Position numbers and translations under genes: made by a program | Part shown: piece by piece, positions 1 to 10,001 of the stretch | Position numbering within the stretch: the first letter of the stretch is position 1 | Layout of the letters: every line of letters starts with the position of its first letter | From: Leuconostoc fallax KCTC 3537 | GTDB taxonomy: Bacteria; Bacillota; Bacilli; Lactobacillales; Lactobacillaceae | NCBI RefSeq assembly: GCF_000165675.1 | Contig: NZ_AEIZ01000002.1 | Coordinates: 90,124 to 154,123, forward strand | Reading direction: 5' to 3' | DNA: 64,000 nt | Notes under the pieces: generated by a model | The model's database searches: none | Told to the model about the DNA's origin: nothing | What the model saw: only the letters and a program-made list of their open reading frames with translations

Positions 1-353
1 AGTGCCAATTGCTGTTCTTTCGTTGCAGGTAAGACCTGAAAATCTAACACTTCAATCGTAGGTGTTTCGCCATGAATACGAAATGAGTCGGTGACCCCAA
101 GATTAGAGCCATTATATCTAAAAATATCTTGATTTTTCAGATATAATGGATTCACAAAAGTACCACTACCACGTTTCTTAAAAATAACACCCTGCTGTGC
201 TAAGACATTCAGTGCTCTTTTAATTGATGAACGCGAGACATGATACTGTTCAGCTAATGTACGCTCATCCGGTAACTTCATACTGGGAAATTCACCACGA
301 TATATTTTTTGTTTTAAGTCGGCTTGCACCTTGATATAAATAGCTTCTAACAT
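1..353 (-). CDS. GntR/HutC-family transcriptional regulator, 3' end outside window
   Basis: The reading frame opens at the ATG at 353 and runs off the left edge, giving 117 residues. Residues about 5-65 form a GntR winged helix: a PDERTLAEQYHVSRSS helix-turn-helix followed by the GSGTFV wing. A UTRA-like ligand domain begins after that (GETPTIEVLDFQ), which places it in the HutC subfamily. These repressors usually sense a sugar, sugar phosphate or amino acid and control the neighbouring genes and themselves. A TGGTC-A-GACCA palindrome lies just upstream of the start at 375-385. The effector cannot be told from this fragment. Confidence 0.85.
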   Translation of the reverse strand, partial: MLEAIYIKVQADLKQKIYRGEFPSMKLPDERTLAEQYHVSRSSIKRALNVLAQQGVIFKKRGSGTFVNPLYLKNQDIFRYNGSNLGVTDSFRIHGETPTIEVLDFQVLPATKEQQLA

Positions 354-370
354 AACTGTAATAGTATAGC

Positions 371-387
371 ATACTGGTCAGACCAAT
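371..387. promoter_or_regulatory. Candidate GntR operator between gntR and ybaK
   Basis: TGGTC (375-379) and GACCA (381-385) form a perfect inverted repeat around one central A. HutC-type GntR repressors commonly bind TGGTC-N-GACCA-like palindromes. A leftward TATACT hexamer lies at 362-367, close to the palindrome, so binding would plausibly autoregulate the GntR gene and could also affect ybaK on the other side. Confidence 0.6.
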
Positions 388-434
388 TAATAGTCAGCAG
401 TAATTAATTCTAATCGTGGTAAAATATTTATATT

Positions 435-940
435 ATGGCAAAGAAAAAATAAAGAAAACATTACCTGAGCACATTATGGATGCCCATCAGGTTAATTATG
501 AACATCTCGAATTAAATATTTTGGATAAAACTGATGAAGAAATTACACAATTACTTGATCATTTTCAAGTTAAAAAATCAGATATCTACAAAACACTAGC
601 TGCTCACGGTGACAAAACAGGGCCGGTTGTTGCTGTTCTACCAATCACACAACATCTCTCAACTAAAAAATTGGCAAGCGCTTCTCATAATAAAAAAGTC
701 AAAATGATTCCCATGAAAGAATTAGAGAAGACAACTGGTTATATTCACGGTGCCAACAATCCAGTAGGTATTTGGCAAAATAAAAAGTTCCCCATTTATT
801 TTGATATGACCGCACAAAATGCTGACTACATTATTGTCAGTGCTGGTGAACTTGGTCAATCTGATAAAGTAAACCCACAACAAATGGCAACACTCGTGCA
901 AGCCGACTTTGCTGACCTATTAGAGCACAACGATGATTAA
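435..940 (+). CDS. ybaK: YbaK/EbsC-type aminoacyl-tRNA deacylase (frame broken near start)
   Basis: This is a YbaK/ProRS-editing-domain protein, a trans-editing enzyme that hydrolyses mischarged tRNA, typically Cys- or Pro-tRNA(Pro). The conserved core is visible: KTGPVVAVLP, the KMIPMKELEKTTGYIHG segment with GANNPVG, and a final IIVSAGELGQ strand. An open frame exists from a GTG at 416, but the family start MAKKKIKKTLPEHIMDA would come from the ATG at 435 if the A6 run at 444-449 had one more A. Rejoined length is about 168 residues, normal for the family. No strong Shine-Dalgarno is seen. It ends just before a terminator shared with dnaB. Confidence 0.85.
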
Positions 941-951
941 TATCAACGAAT

Positions 952-984
952 AAAAAAATGAGCTAAATTAATAGCTCATTTTTT
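952..984. terminator. Bidirectional terminator between ybaK and dnaB
   Basis: AAAAAATGAGCTA and TAGCTCATTTTTT form a long A/T-flanked hairpin between two convergent genes. It has U tracts in both directions. Confidence 0.85.
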
Positions 985-985
985 A

Positions 986-2454
986 TTACCAAACTTTTGG
1001 ATCTGGCGCTCCAGCAGCCATATCATCACGATATATTGGCGCCATTGGACTAAATTTAAATGTTGGTTTATTAAACATCAATGTTGCAGTGCCTCGAGCA
1101 CCCGACCGATTTTTTTCAATAATAACTTCAATCGGTCCTGTCTCCTGCTGCTCTTGGTCTCGCGGATCACCTTCATCATCTGATTCGCTATCTCGATAGT
1201 AATCTTCACGATACAAGAAAGCCACAATATCTGCATCTTGCTCAATAGAACCCGACTCACGAATATCCGATAATACCGGACGCTTATCTTGACGCGCTTC
1301 CACACCTCGACTCAATTGTGATAATGCCAAAATAGGCGTATGTAATTCTTTAGCCAACTTCTTTAAAGAACGTGAAATATCTGACACTTCTTGCTGTCGA
1401 TTCTCATGATTATTTGATTCAATCAATTGCAAGTAATCAATGACCACCATGCCAACAGGATGCGGATTTTCAATGCGTTGTTCCTTGGTCATTTGATTTA
1501 ATAAATCTTTTTCTAAGGTACGCAACTTAGCCGTAATCTGGCTCATTTTAATACCTGGTGTATCGTCCATATAAATTTGCATATTTGATAAAGACTGCAT
1601 AGCTAATGTCAAAGCTTGCCAATCATCATTTGTCATCTGACCAGTAGTCAGATGATTAGAGTCAATAGCACCTTCGGCAGCAACCAAACGATTGACTAAT
1701 GAAACCGCACCCATTTCCAAACTAAAGATGGCCACAGGTACTTTTTCATTTTTAGCAACATTCTTAGCAAGGTTCAATACAAAAGCTGTCTTTCCCACAG
1801 CAGGTCTGGCAGCAACAATGATTAGCTCATCTTCTTTGAAACCATGTGTATAATGATCCAATTCAGGATAACCAGTAGCTAATCCCGTCACATCACTTTC
1901 ATTATTAGCAGCATTTTCAAGATTTTCGTTGAATTCTTCCAAAACTTTTTTAATTGTTTTGAAATCTTCATCCCCACGGTTATCAGCTATATTATCGATT
2001 TGGCGACTTAACTGATCTAAAACCGTATCGCTTGATTCAGAAGCCTCATACGCCGTTGAAATGGTACGGGTCAGGGTCTCGATAATCCGGCGTAAGACAG
2101 CTTTTTCACGTACAATATTTGCATAGTGACGCAAATTGGCAGCCGAAGCACTGGCTTCTGATATTTCAGCCAAATAAGCGACTCCCCCAACATTATCTAA
2201 CTGTTGCATACTGTTAAGTTTGTCTTGAAGGGTTAACATATCGACAGGTCGCTGTTCATCTACCAATAACTGCATGGCTTTAAAAATTTGTTGATGTGCT
2301 TGCCGATAAAAATCATCAGGATCTAAAATCGCACTTGCTGCAACCATAGCAGAATCAGAATTGATATCAAAAAAATCGCACCAAGAACCGCTCTTTCAGC
2401 ATCAATGTCTTGTGGTACTTGCCGATACTCAGCCCCTAATGCAGGATTATCCAT
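986..2454 (-). CDS. dnaB: Replicative DNA helicase DnaB (frame broken after residue ~28)
   Basis: DnaB is the hexameric helicase that unwinds DNA at the fork. The intact part (986-2347) shows the N-terminal helical domain, Walker A (ARPAVGKTAF), Walker B (VVIDYLQLIE) and the C-terminal DIRESGSIEQDAD motif. The true N-terminus begins at the ATG at 2454, two bases after the rplI stop: MDNPALGAEYRQVPQDI and onward. The frames join if the A7 run at 2369-2375 gains one base, giving about 489 residues. Because the gene is essential this break is probably a base-calling error. It is the last gene of the gdpP-rplI-dnaB run. Confidence 0.93.
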
Positions 2455-2456
2455 GC

Positions 2457-2909
2457 TTATCCCTCGCTAACATGAACACGTAGGTTAGCCGTAACTTCGT
2501 GATGTAACTTAACCGGTACATCAGTATACCCCAATGTTCTGATTGGCATCTTTAAATCCATCTTACGCTTGTCAATCTTAATACTATATTGATCAGATAG
2601 CGCCGCAACAATTTGTTTAGTTGATACTGCACCAAATAGGCGACCATCTTTACCTGTTTTTCCAGTTAACTCAACAACCGTTTTTGCATTTTCTAACTTT
2701 GATTTTAGTTGCTTTGCCTCATTCAAAACCGCTGCTGCTGTTTTGGCTTCGAATTTTTCTTTACCAGCTTGTGCTGACACATTGGCTGGTGTTGCTGGTA
2801 ACGCTTTATGATTTTTAATTAAGAAATTATTGGCATAACCATCCGGAACATTCTTGACTTCCCCGCGCTTACCGCGTCCTTTAACGTCTTCTAAAAATAT
2901 AACTTTCAT
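2457..2909 (-). CDS. rplI: 50S ribosomal protein L9
   Basis: The 150-residue product has the classic L9 start [21 protein letters not shown], the [10 protein letters not shown] segment that contacts 23S rRNA, a long lysine/alanine-rich connecting helix, and a C-terminal domain with [12 protein letters not shown]. The start has an excellent ribosome binding site (GGAGGATGAT). The gene is 23 bp downstream of gdpP and ends 2 bp before the dnaB start, consistent with one transcript. Confidence 0.97.
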   Translation of the reverse strand: MKVIFLEDVKGRGKRGEVKNVPDGYANNFLIKNHKALPATPANVSAQAGKEKFEAKTAAAVLNEAKQLKSKLENAKTVVELTGKTGKDGRLFGAVSTKQIVAALSDQYSIKIDKRKMDLKMPIRTLGYTDVPVKLHHEVTANLRVHVSEG

Positions 2910-2932
2910 ATCATCCTCCGAATTTATTGTGA

Positions 2933-4960
2933 TTACTCACTATATTGCTGTGAAATAACATCTAATAATTGTGATTTGACTTCCTCAGGTGTTATATCAT
3001 CTATTTGAGTAGCCGCATTAGACAGATGTCCACCGCCACCCATTGCTTCCATAATTGTTTGAACGTTACGCTCGCCCGTTGATCGTGCTGAAATACCGAC
3101 ACGACCATCATTACGTTTAGTAATAACAAAGGAAGCATCAACACCACTCACTTGCAATAATTCATCTGCTGCTTGAGCGGTAATAATACCAGAATATATG
3201 CTATCATCTTCACCTGTTACGATGGCATTATCTTCTAATATTTCAACCATGTTCACAAGATGTGTCCGTGCTTTAAAATCACTAAATTGCTCTTTCATAA
3301 ATGATTGTATCAAATTATTATCGGCACCGTTGGCACGCAAGTAACTAGCGGCATCAAACGTTCGCGAACCAGTACGCAACGTAAAGTTTTTCGTGTCAAT
3401 TTGAATGCCACCTAACATTGCTGTGGCTTCTAATTTGGTAATTGGGGCTTCACTTTGATCTTGATACTGCAAAAGCTCAACTACCAACTCGGAAGTGGAT
3501 GATGCATAGGGTTCAATATATGACAACAGTGGCTTTTCAGATAATCCGTCTTCTGATAAACGATGATGATCAATCACCACAACACGATTACCTAATCGTT
3601 TGAGTAATGTTGGTGCACTAGTAATAGATGCGCGCGCATGATCGACTAAGACGATCAGCGTTTGTTCACGTACAAGCTTTAGCGCCCGAGCCTCATCTAC
3701 AATCGAATCATTAATCTCACTACCAGGTGCGACAATATCATTTGGTTGTTTCCGTAACTCTTTCAATAATAATATGATATCACTGTATACCGTTTTTTCA
3801 TCTAACACCAAAAATGCCGGCTTGTTTTTAGTTTGCGCCAATCGCCAAACGCCTAACCCTGAACCAACAGCATCTAAGTCTGGTGAAGCATGTCCAACAA
3901 TCATCACATTATCTGCTTGTTCAACGAGTTCGCCGATTGTTTGACTAATCATGCGCGCACGTACACGCGTTCTTTTTTCCATTGGATTAGTAGCACCACC
4001 ATAAAAACGTGCTGCTGCTTTGTTGGATTTCACAACAACCTGATCACCACCTCGACCCAAAGCCAGGTCTAAGTTTGTTTGAGCTAACTTAGCTAACTGA
4101 TTAATATCTCGTTCGCCATAAGCAATCCCCATGGATAACGTTAGTGGAGAATTTTGTTGAGCCGTTGTTTCTCGAATTACCTTTAAGACACTGAATTTAT
4201 CATCCTCAACCACTTGCAATGCTTTTTGATAACCAAACATCATATAATGTACAGAATTAAGACGGCGCAAATAAATATCGTTCGCCAATGCCCAATCTGA
4301 TAAAGCGCGTGTCACGTATGTTCTAAGTCCGGAAGCCTCTGACTCGCTCATACCGTCAGTAACTTCTTCATAGTTATCCACAGAAATCAACCCACTAAAT
4401 ATCTGGTGATCTTTATACTCTTCTGCTATTGCTGCATATTCACTAATATCAGTTAGATAAGCAACTCTCAAATTATGTTGTACATATACTAAGAACTGCT
4501 TATCTTGCCAAGTAATCGTATTCGTCTTCTTTGAATCAGAATAACTATCAATACTATTGGCTAATTGTTCGTCGACTTCTTTTAACGTTGAGCCTAAAAT
4601 ATCTCGTTCGCCAAAATACATTTGCATATAGGGATTAATCCAATCGATTTTACCTGCATCATTTAAAAGAATAATACCAATTGGCATGCGAATTAATGCT
4701 TCTTGTTCACTACGCAAAATACGATATCCAAGGCCTGATAAATAAGCTTGCGTATTTTCATTTACCTCTCTAAGCGCTCGCGTGCTATAAAAAAGACTTA
4801 TCACAACAATGACAAACCACAGTAAACCAAATATCCAATTATAAAGTGTTGCAAAAATAACGCTGAGTACGCTGACTGCCAGGAGCAGAAATGCAACTGC
4901 TCCTAATTTAGAATTCTGGAAAAATATTGGTAGATTTTTAAAATCAAAAAATTTCTTCAA
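2933..4960 (-). CDS. gdpP: Cyclic-di-AMP phosphodiesterase GdpP
   Basis: GdpP is a membrane protein that hydrolyses c-di-AMP to pApA and so controls osmolyte balance and wall stress. Order of domains: two N-terminal membrane segments (about residues 20-65), a PAS-like domain, a degenerate GGDEF domain, a DHH domain with [11 protein letters not shown] and VDHHRLS, and a DHHA1 domain ending with [10 protein letters not shown]. The frame opens at a TTG at 4969, but the TTG at 4960 (LKKFFDF) sits at better distance from the AGAGG ribosome binding site, giving about 675 residues. It lies upstream of rplI and dnaB. Confidence 0.93.
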   Translation of the reverse strand: MKKFFDFKNLPIFFQNSKLGAVAFLLLAVSVLSVIFATLYNWIFGLLWFVIVVISLFYSTRALREVNENTQAYLSGLGYRILRSEQEALIRMPIGIILLNDAGKIDWINPYMQMYFGERDILGSTLKEVDEQLANSIDSYSDSKKTNTITWQDKQFLVYVQHNLRVAYLTDISEYAAIAEEYKDHQIFSGLISVDNYEEVTDGMSESEASGLRTYVTRALSDWALANDIYLRRLNSVHYMMFGYQKALQVVEDDKFSVLKVIRETTAQQNSPLTLSMGIAYGERDINQLAKLAQTNLDLALGRGGDQVVVKSNKAAARFYGGATNPMEKRTRVRARMISQTIGELVEQADNVMIVGHASPDLDAVGSGLGVWRLAQTKNKPAFLVLDEKTVYSDIILLLKELRKQPNDIVAPGSEINDSIVDEARALKLVREQTLIVLVDHARASITSAPTLLKRLGNRVVVIDHHRLSEDGLSEKPLLSYIEPYASSTSELVVELLQYQDQSEAPITKLEATAMLGGIQIDTKNFTLRTGSRTFDAASYLRANGADNNLIQSFMKEQFSDFKARTHLVNMVEILEDNAIVTGEDDSIYSGIITAQAADELLQVSGVDASFVITKRNDGRVGISARSTGERNVQTIMEAMGGGGHLSNAATQIDDITPEEVKSQLLDVISQQYSE

Positions 4961-5083
4961 AGTAATCAACCTCTAACTTTTGGGCAATTTCAAACGACGT
5001 TTCGTAATTTACTATCTTTCCTATTTTAACACATTTACAAAATAACCAAGGCTACCATAAACTCAAGCTATTCATAGTGGTAA

Positions 5084-5121
5084 AAAAAGTGGTATTAACA
5101 TGTATGTTAATACCACTTTTT
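5084..5121 (-). terminator. Terminator of the rpsF-ssb-rpsR operon
   Basis: AAAAAGTGGTATTAACA (5084-5100) and its complement (5105-5121) form a 17-bp stem with a four-base loop. On the minus strand it is followed by a U tract, directly after rpsR. Confidence 0.9.
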
Positions 5122-5143
5122 GACTGATTAAGTTAAATTAATA

Positions 5144-5425
5144 TTAGTCTTCAGTAACGAATGGTAGCAAGCCCATGATACGAGCACGCTTAACAGCAGT
5201 TGTTACTTTACGTTGATTTTTAGCTGATGTTCCAGTCACACGACGTGGCAAAATCTTACCGCGTTCTGAGATGAAGCGTTCCAACAATTCAACATTTTTG
5301 TAATCGATATACTCAATGTGATTAGCTGCAATAAAATCAACCTTACGGCGACGACGTGGGCCACCTTGAGGACGGCGTGGGCGTGATGGACGCTCACTGT
5401 TTTGTGTCTTTCTTTCTTCTGACAT
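5144..5425 (-). CDS. rpsR: 30S ribosomal protein S18
   Basis: The 93-residue basic protein has an arginine-rich N-terminal tail ([17 protein letters not shown]) and the S18 core with the [18 protein letters not shown] and GLLPFV motifs. S18 pairs with S6 on the platform of the small subunit. It is the last gene of rpsF-ssb-rpsR. The N-terminal extension is longer than in Bacillus but typical of lactic acid bacteria. Confidence 0.97.
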   Translation of the reverse strand: MSEERKTQNSERPSRPRRPQGGPRRRRKVDFIAANHIEYIDYKNVELLERFISERGKILPRRVTGTSAKNQRKVTTAVKRARIMGLLPFVTED

Positions 5426-5462
5426 GACAAGACTCCTTTCATTTGTTTGTTATATTCAAAAT

Positions 5463-6020
5463 TTAAAATGGTAAATCATCGTCTGAAATATCAATTTCGT
5501 TACCACCGGCCGCAAATGGGTTCGGGGCATCATTATTTTGTGATGATGTTTGATTCTGTTTATTAGAATTATCATTTGCATTAGCAAATGGATCAACACC
5601 ACTAAAATTATTGTTATTACCAAATGCATTGTTGTCTGAAAAGCCACTATTATTATTATTAGATGAACCGCCACCAGTAGCGCGACGTTTCTCACTTTCA
5701 GCACGTGACTCTAGAAGTGAAAAATTATCAACTACAACTTCAGTAACGTAAACACGTTGACCTTGGTTATTTTCGTAATTTCTCGTTTGCAAACGACCTT
5801 CAACAGCCACAAGTGACCCCTTGCCAGTAAAGTTTGCAAAATTCTCTGCTGATTTACGCCAAATAACAGCATTAATAAAATCAGCTTCACGTTCACCACT
5901 CGCATTGGTAAATTGGCGGTTAACCGCCAACGAGAATGATCCTACTGCCACACCCGACTGGGTGTAACGTAATTCCACATCACGGGTCAATCGCCCAACT
6001 AATACAACTCGATTAATCAT
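5463..6020 (-). CDS. ssb: Single-stranded DNA-binding protein
   Basis: SSB coats single-stranded DNA and recruits repair and replication proteins. The OB fold covers about residues 1-110 ([20 protein letters not shown], then [16 protein letters not shown] and [13 protein letters not shown]). A low-complexity Asn/Ser/Gly-rich linker follows, and the conserved acidic tip [11 protein letters not shown] ends the protein. It has 185 residues and a good ribosome binding site, and lies between rpsF and rpsR as in most Firmicutes. Confidence 0.97.
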   Translation of the reverse strand: MINRVVLVGRLTRDVELRYTQSGVAVGSFSLAVNRQFTNASGEREADFINAVIWRKSAENFANFTGKGSLVAVEGRLQTRNYENNQGQRVYVTEVVVDNFSLLESRAESEKRRATGGGSSNNNNSGFSDNNAFGNNNNFSGVDPFANANDNSNKQNQTSSQNNDAPNPFAAGGNEIDISDDDLPF

Positions 6021-6050
6021 TAAAAAGCTCCTTTCCCAGTGGAAAATGAA

Positions 6051-6347
6051 TTATTCAGCGTCGCGCTTAACAACCATGTGACGTAAGATATCTTGTGAAA
6101 TCTTTGCCAAACGGTCAAATTCGTTGATTGCGTCATCGTTGTCCGCGTTGAAGTTGATAACGTGATAAGTACCTTCACGATAACCATCAATTTCATAAGC
6201 GAAACGACGTGTTGCCCAATCAGCTGATTTAGTGATCGTTGCACCGTCAGTAGTCAAGATACCATCAAAACGCTCAACAAGCGCCTTTTTAGCATCCGCT
6301 TCCAAATCAGGGCGAACGATATAAGTCAATTCGTATGATGTAGCCAT
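6051..6347 (-). CDS. rpsF: 30S ribosomal protein S6
   Basis: A longer open frame reaches 6443, but the S6 start is [19 protein letters not shown] at 6347, preceded by AAAGGAGGAAATAAAC. The product is 98 residues with a ferredoxin-like S6 fold, including [20 protein letters not shown]. It is the first gene of the S6-SSB-S18 operon. The extra in-frame upstream codons cover leader hairpins and are not coding. Confidence 0.97.
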   Translation of the reverse strand: MATSYELTYIVRPDLEADAKKALVERFDGILTTDGATITKSADWATRRFAYEIDGYREGTYHVINFNADNDDAINEFDRLAKISQDILRHMVVKRDAE

Positions 6348-6372
6348 GTTTATTTCCTCCTTTTGGTCTCTG

Positions 6373-6409
6373 GCAGCCTTGGCTGCAAGGAGTGAGCACA
6401 CTCTTGTGC
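6373..6409 (-). promoter_or_regulatory. rpsF leader hairpins (possible S6:S18 autoregulatory element)
   Basis: Two perfect hairpins sit between the promoter and the rpsF start: GCACA/TGTGC (6396-6409) and GCAGCC/GGCTGC (6373-6386). Firmicutes rpsF leaders can carry an RNA that binds the S6:S18 complex. I cannot confirm the conserved CCG bulge of that motif here, so only the hairpins are certain. Confidence 0.4.
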
Positions 6410-6423
6410 ATTCACAATTTACT

Positions 6424-6453
6424 ATTATACTACACTCACACAAGAAATTTCAA
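6424..6453 (-). promoter_or_regulatory. rpsF operon promoter
   Basis: On the minus strand, TTGAAA (-35) and TATAAT (-10) are separated by 18 bp. They lie about 80 bp upstream of the rpsF start codon. Confidence 0.75.
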
Positions 6454-6570
6454 GCGCATATTGCATCTATTTCCAGCTGGTATTATATAGTACGTAATAC
6501 ACTTGACATTATGACACGTCCTCATATTTTAGATAAAAAATAAATTATATTTCTTCGAATTTCACAGGCA

Positions 6571-6598
6571 AAAAGCATGCAAAAATCTGCATGCTTTT
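6571..6598. terminator. Terminator downstream of the small anchored protein gene
   Basis: AAAAGCATGC (6571-6580) and GCATGCTTTT (6589-6598) form a perfect hairpin with A and T flanks. It lies 15 bp past the stop of the leftward small gene. Confidence 0.75.
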
Positions 6599-6613
6599 CG
6601 TCCAACGAATACA

Positions 6614-6897
6614 TTATTTATTTGTTTTTTCTCGTCGTCGATATGATTTAATCTCTCGCCATATTGCCCATGTTAATTGAAACAATGTTAAAAACAGCGA
6701 AAATTTAGACCACCAACTGTAACGATTATTTTTTGCTTTTTCTTCATTAATTAGTCCGCTTTCTTATAATCAGCCACTTTAGGATTAGCCTCATTTTTAT
6801 TACTTTCAGTGTTTTTATCTGCCTCAGGTTGCTTGACATCTGTTGTCTTTTGCTTCTTATTATCGGCTTCTTGATATTCTTTTTGCTTATCTGTCAT
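6614..6897 (-). CDS. Small charged protein with C-terminal hydrophobic segment (frame broken)
   Basis: The ATG at 6897 has a clear ribosome binding site (GGAGAAATGATTT). As read, the frame gives 48 highly charged residues (MTDKQKEYQEADNKKQK and on) and stops at 6751. One added A in the short A run near 6759-6763 joins it to a second frame reading SGLINEEKAKNNRYSWWSKF followed by a hydrophobic stretch (LFLTLFQLTWAIW) and a basic tail RRREKTNK, about 94 residues in all. It would be a soluble charged domain tethered to the membrane near its C-terminus. I recognise no family. It follows the dehydrogenase gene in the same direction. Confidence 0.55.
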
Positions 6898-6915
6898 AAA
6901 TCATTTCTCCTTTGA

Positions 6916-7778
6916 TTATACTAATCCACCCGTCACGTTGAGTGATTCTCCAGTAACATAACTTGCGTCATCTGATGCTAAATAAACATAAGCACTCGCT
7001 AATTCAGCTGGTTGACCCGCTCTACCAAGGGGTGTGCGTTGACCAAAATGCGGTAAGTTCTCTTGCAGTTGTCCACCTGCTACCTGCAGCGGTGTCCAAA
7101 TTGGGCCTGGAGCCACACTATTCACACGAATACCTTGACTAGCTAACTGCTTGGCCAAACTAATTGTTGTATTTCGAATAGCCGCTTTCGTCCCAGCATA
7201 ATCAACCAAAAATTCAGACGGTTGTACAGCTTGTATTGAATTAGTTGTAATGATGCTGGCCCCTGCTGCTAGATGTGGCACTGCAGCTTTGACAAGCCAT
7301 ATTAAACTGAAAACATTCGTCGTGTACGTGTCGACTAATTGTTGCGTTGACAACTGCACCACATCTTCTTGGGCCTGCTGCTTACCAGCTACAAGCGCCA
7401 TGATATCCAAGCCACCGAGTTCATTAATCGTACGCGTTATTAAATTTTGATTAAAGGCTTCCGACTTTAAATCACCCGGAATCAAAATAACTGTGCCACC
7501 AATAGCTTCAATAATCCGGCGCACGTCTTGTGCATCTTCTTCCTCATCTGGTAAATAATTTAGAACAATATCTGCACCCTCTTTGGCATAAGCAATCGCC
7601 ACCGCACGTCCTATACCCGAGTCCCCACCGGTAACCAATGCTTTCTTGTGTAATAAACGTTGGGCGCCTTGATACGTCGTGGCACCATCATCAGGTACTG
7701 GCATCATCTTTTTTGTAAACCCGGCTCAGGCTGTGATTGCTTTTCAAAATCCCCTGAAAAATATTTTTGATCTGTCAT
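6916..7778 (-). CDS. Short-chain dehydrogenase/reductase, general-stress type (frame broken near start)
   Basis: A classical NAD(P)-dependent SDR of the YhdF/GsP39-like type. The cofactor loop [10 protein letters not shown], the NSIQ and YAGTKAA catalytic Tyr-Lys signature and the [13 protein letters not shown] segment are all present. The conserved N-terminal extension ([20 protein letters not shown]) starts at the ATG at 7778 behind AAGGAGG, but the frame breaks at the T6 run at 7709-7714 on the plus strand. One more base rejoins it to [14 protein letters not shown] and gives about 287 residues, normal for the family. Substrate unknown. Confidence 0.88.
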
Positions 7779-8084
7779 GAAAGCCTCCTTCCGTTATTAC
7801 CACTAAATGCAACATGCAATCCCCAAACTGTTCAATAGTCCAGAAAGGAAGTTGCTTTACGTAAACCCTAACAAACGTATCAGAAGCATTGCAAATCATC
7901 TGTTTATAACAGCCACAATCGTTATATTTTTTCTTGTGTAAACGCCTTCAAATCAATCTCCTCACTTTCGTCTCATCTTTCTTTAACATTTATGAACTCA
8001 CCATTAGATATTATTTTGTATAAATATTCATAACATAAATTTACGCATTTTTATACAATTTGTATGCGCCACATCTTTCCCAAT
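7779..8084. other. Intergenic stretch without a convincing gene
   Basis: About 300 bp of A/T-rich sequence separate the dehydrogenase start from the amidase terminator. It must carry the dehydrogenase promoter. A leftward frame is open for about 50 codons upstream of 7778, but it lacks a start with a ribosome binding site and resembles nothing I know. Confidence 0.5.
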
Positions 8085-8112
8085 AAAAAAGCAGCCCTGC
8101 GGCTGCTTTTTT
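8085..8112 (-). terminator. Terminator of the glucan-binding amidase gene
   Basis: A6-GCAGCC, loop ctgc, GGCTGC-T6. The hairpin lies directly after the TGA of the leftward amidase gene and could work in both directions. Confidence 0.9.
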
Positions 8113-8113
8113 A

Positions 8114-9813
8114 TCAAGCTAATCGATACACATAATAATATGGATAATTTGCACGTTTAACAAAATCATTATAACTCAACTCCTGAACGGCAGTATTTTT
8201 CTGACCACCTGTATAATAACATGTTGAAATAAATGCTGGATTATCATCGTCAGAAGAACTGATTAAGCCAACATGACCACCGGCACCTAAACTGTAGCCT
8301 TTTTGACCCCAAATGACAACATCCCCATAGTTTGAATGCCATCCATTTTGATCATTATCAACTACCAATTTGAACCCATTGGCTAATAAATAACGATGTA
8401 GACCTTCCGTACTATAAAGATAATCTGGTTGTGTTGCACCTGCTTCATACAATGCTTCGGTTACGGAACCAGAACAGTCAGCAGTCCCATCAGTGCCATT
8501 CCGAGAGCCATACATGCTGTATGTTAACTTATTCTTATTCGCCTCAAACCACTCAACAGTTTTTACAATATCTACCTTGTGCGCTTGATTAGGTGCATAG
8601 ATTAATGCACCTGTTATTTTGTTACTCTGATACCATACATTAGCAATGACTTGTTGGCCATACTGCATTTGACCATCTGTTGCATAATAAACGGTCTTAT
8701 GCTGTTCAGGAATATATTGAATGCCCGTTTGCATGGCACCTGTTTGTTTTTGGAACAAATACCAGTGACGATTAATCCGTTGTTGACCGTATTGCATTCG
8801 ACCATCGGTTGCATAATAAACGGTCTTCTGTTGATTGGTTATATTTTGAAATCCTGTTTTCATTGCACCCGTTTGTGCATTAAACAAGTACCAATTTTTT
8901 GAATACGCTGTTGACCGTACTGCATCTGTCCATTGCTAGCATAATAAACTGTCTTCTGTTGCTCTGGTATGATTTGAAAACCAGTTTTCATGGCACCAGT
9001 TCGTTTATCAAATAAATACCACTTAGATTGAATGCGCTGTTGACCATATTGCATTTGACCATCTGTCGCATAATAAACGGTTTTCTTTTGTTCTGGAATA
9101 TTTTGAAATCCCACTTGCATGGCGCCATCTGTCGCGTTGAATAAATACCAATTCTGATTTATTTTCTGTTGGCCGTACGTTACTTGCCCTTGATCATTGT
9201 AATAATATGTTTTATTTTGGTTCGTAACGAAACCACGATTTTGTACTGGCTGCTGTTGAACAGCGCGCTGCGCTGCGCTTGTAGCTACTGAACGTTCTAT
9301 ATGTACACTTGTTTCTTGTACTGATTTTACATCTATCGACGTTGTTGTTGTCTGATTATCACTAACATTATTTTGTGCTTTTGTGTCTTGTGCTTTTGTG
9401 TCACTCGCACCTATTTGTACTACTTTTTCATCATGCGCTGATTGTTCAATGTTAGTAGTATCCTGCTTATCGACTGTTACCGCAACGTTCTGATCGTTTT
9501 TAGTAGCCATCTTAACATCACTACTAGTTTGCTGATTATCGACTGTTGACACACTATCCGCTGTGGATACACTATCTGTTGTGTTTTGTTGCGCTACTAC
9601 TGGTGTCGTTTGCTTACTGTCGTCATGATGCATTGTCGTCTCATCAGGCTGTTTATCTGAAATACCAACTGTCATTGTTTGGGTGTCATGATTAACATCA
9701 TCTGCAAATGCAGGATGAACGATCGCACTAGCTCCCAATGCTGCGATAGTCGCTGCACCAACACACCAACTTTTACCATTTTTAAATAATTTAAATCTCC
9801 GCTTAGCTTCCAT
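8114..9813 (-). CDS. Secreted glucan/wall-binding amidase with KxYKxGKxW signal peptide (frame broken)
   Basis: The start MEAKRRFKLFKNGKSW (9813) carries the KxYKxGKxW-type signal motif, then a hydrophobic segment ending HPAFA. A Ser/Thr/Gln-rich linker of about 200 residues follows, then five repeats of about 32 residues of the form KTVYYATDGQMQYGQQ...WYLF (glucan-binding / cell-wall-binding type). The C-terminal domain resembles phage amidases (Amidase_5/NlpC-like) with ADCSGSV as the likely catalytic Cys and GGHVGL as the His. The frame breaks inside repeat 3 at the T6 run 8895-8900; one more base gives about 566 residues. Probably an exported peptidoglycan hydrolase held to the wall or to extracellular glucan. 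Confidence 0.85.
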
Positions 9814-9941
9814 CACGTTTCTCTCATCTCCATTTAAATTTAAATTCCTTGGTAACACACAATAATCAGTATAACAATATCTTTGTGTATCACTCAACAT
9901 GTGGTAACTTATCTGCAAATAAGTATCTTTTCTTACCATAT

Positions 9942-9980
9942 AAAAAAGCGATACTATCCTTTAAGATAGGCATCACTTTT
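9942..9980 (-). terminator. Terminator after the GNAT gene
   Basis: An imperfect stem (AAAAGTGATGCCTATC against GATAGTATCGCTTTTTT on the minus strand) with a U tract follows the leftward acetyltransferase gene. Confidence 0.7.
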
Positions 9981-10001
9981 AACCTTAATGGCATTCATAT
10001 A

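Noticed and set aside
7750..7900. Leftward open frame upstream of the SDR gene
   Set aside because: It has no start with a ribosome binding site and overlaps the SDR start in another frame.
8614..9240. Tandem repeats in the amidase gene as a DNA-level repeat array
   Set aside because: The repeats are coding and of protein-module length (about 32 residues); no separate repeat element is needed.
8114..9813. The KxYKxGKxW protein as a glucansucrase
   Set aside because: There is no GH70 catalytic barrel; the C-terminal domain is amidase-like.
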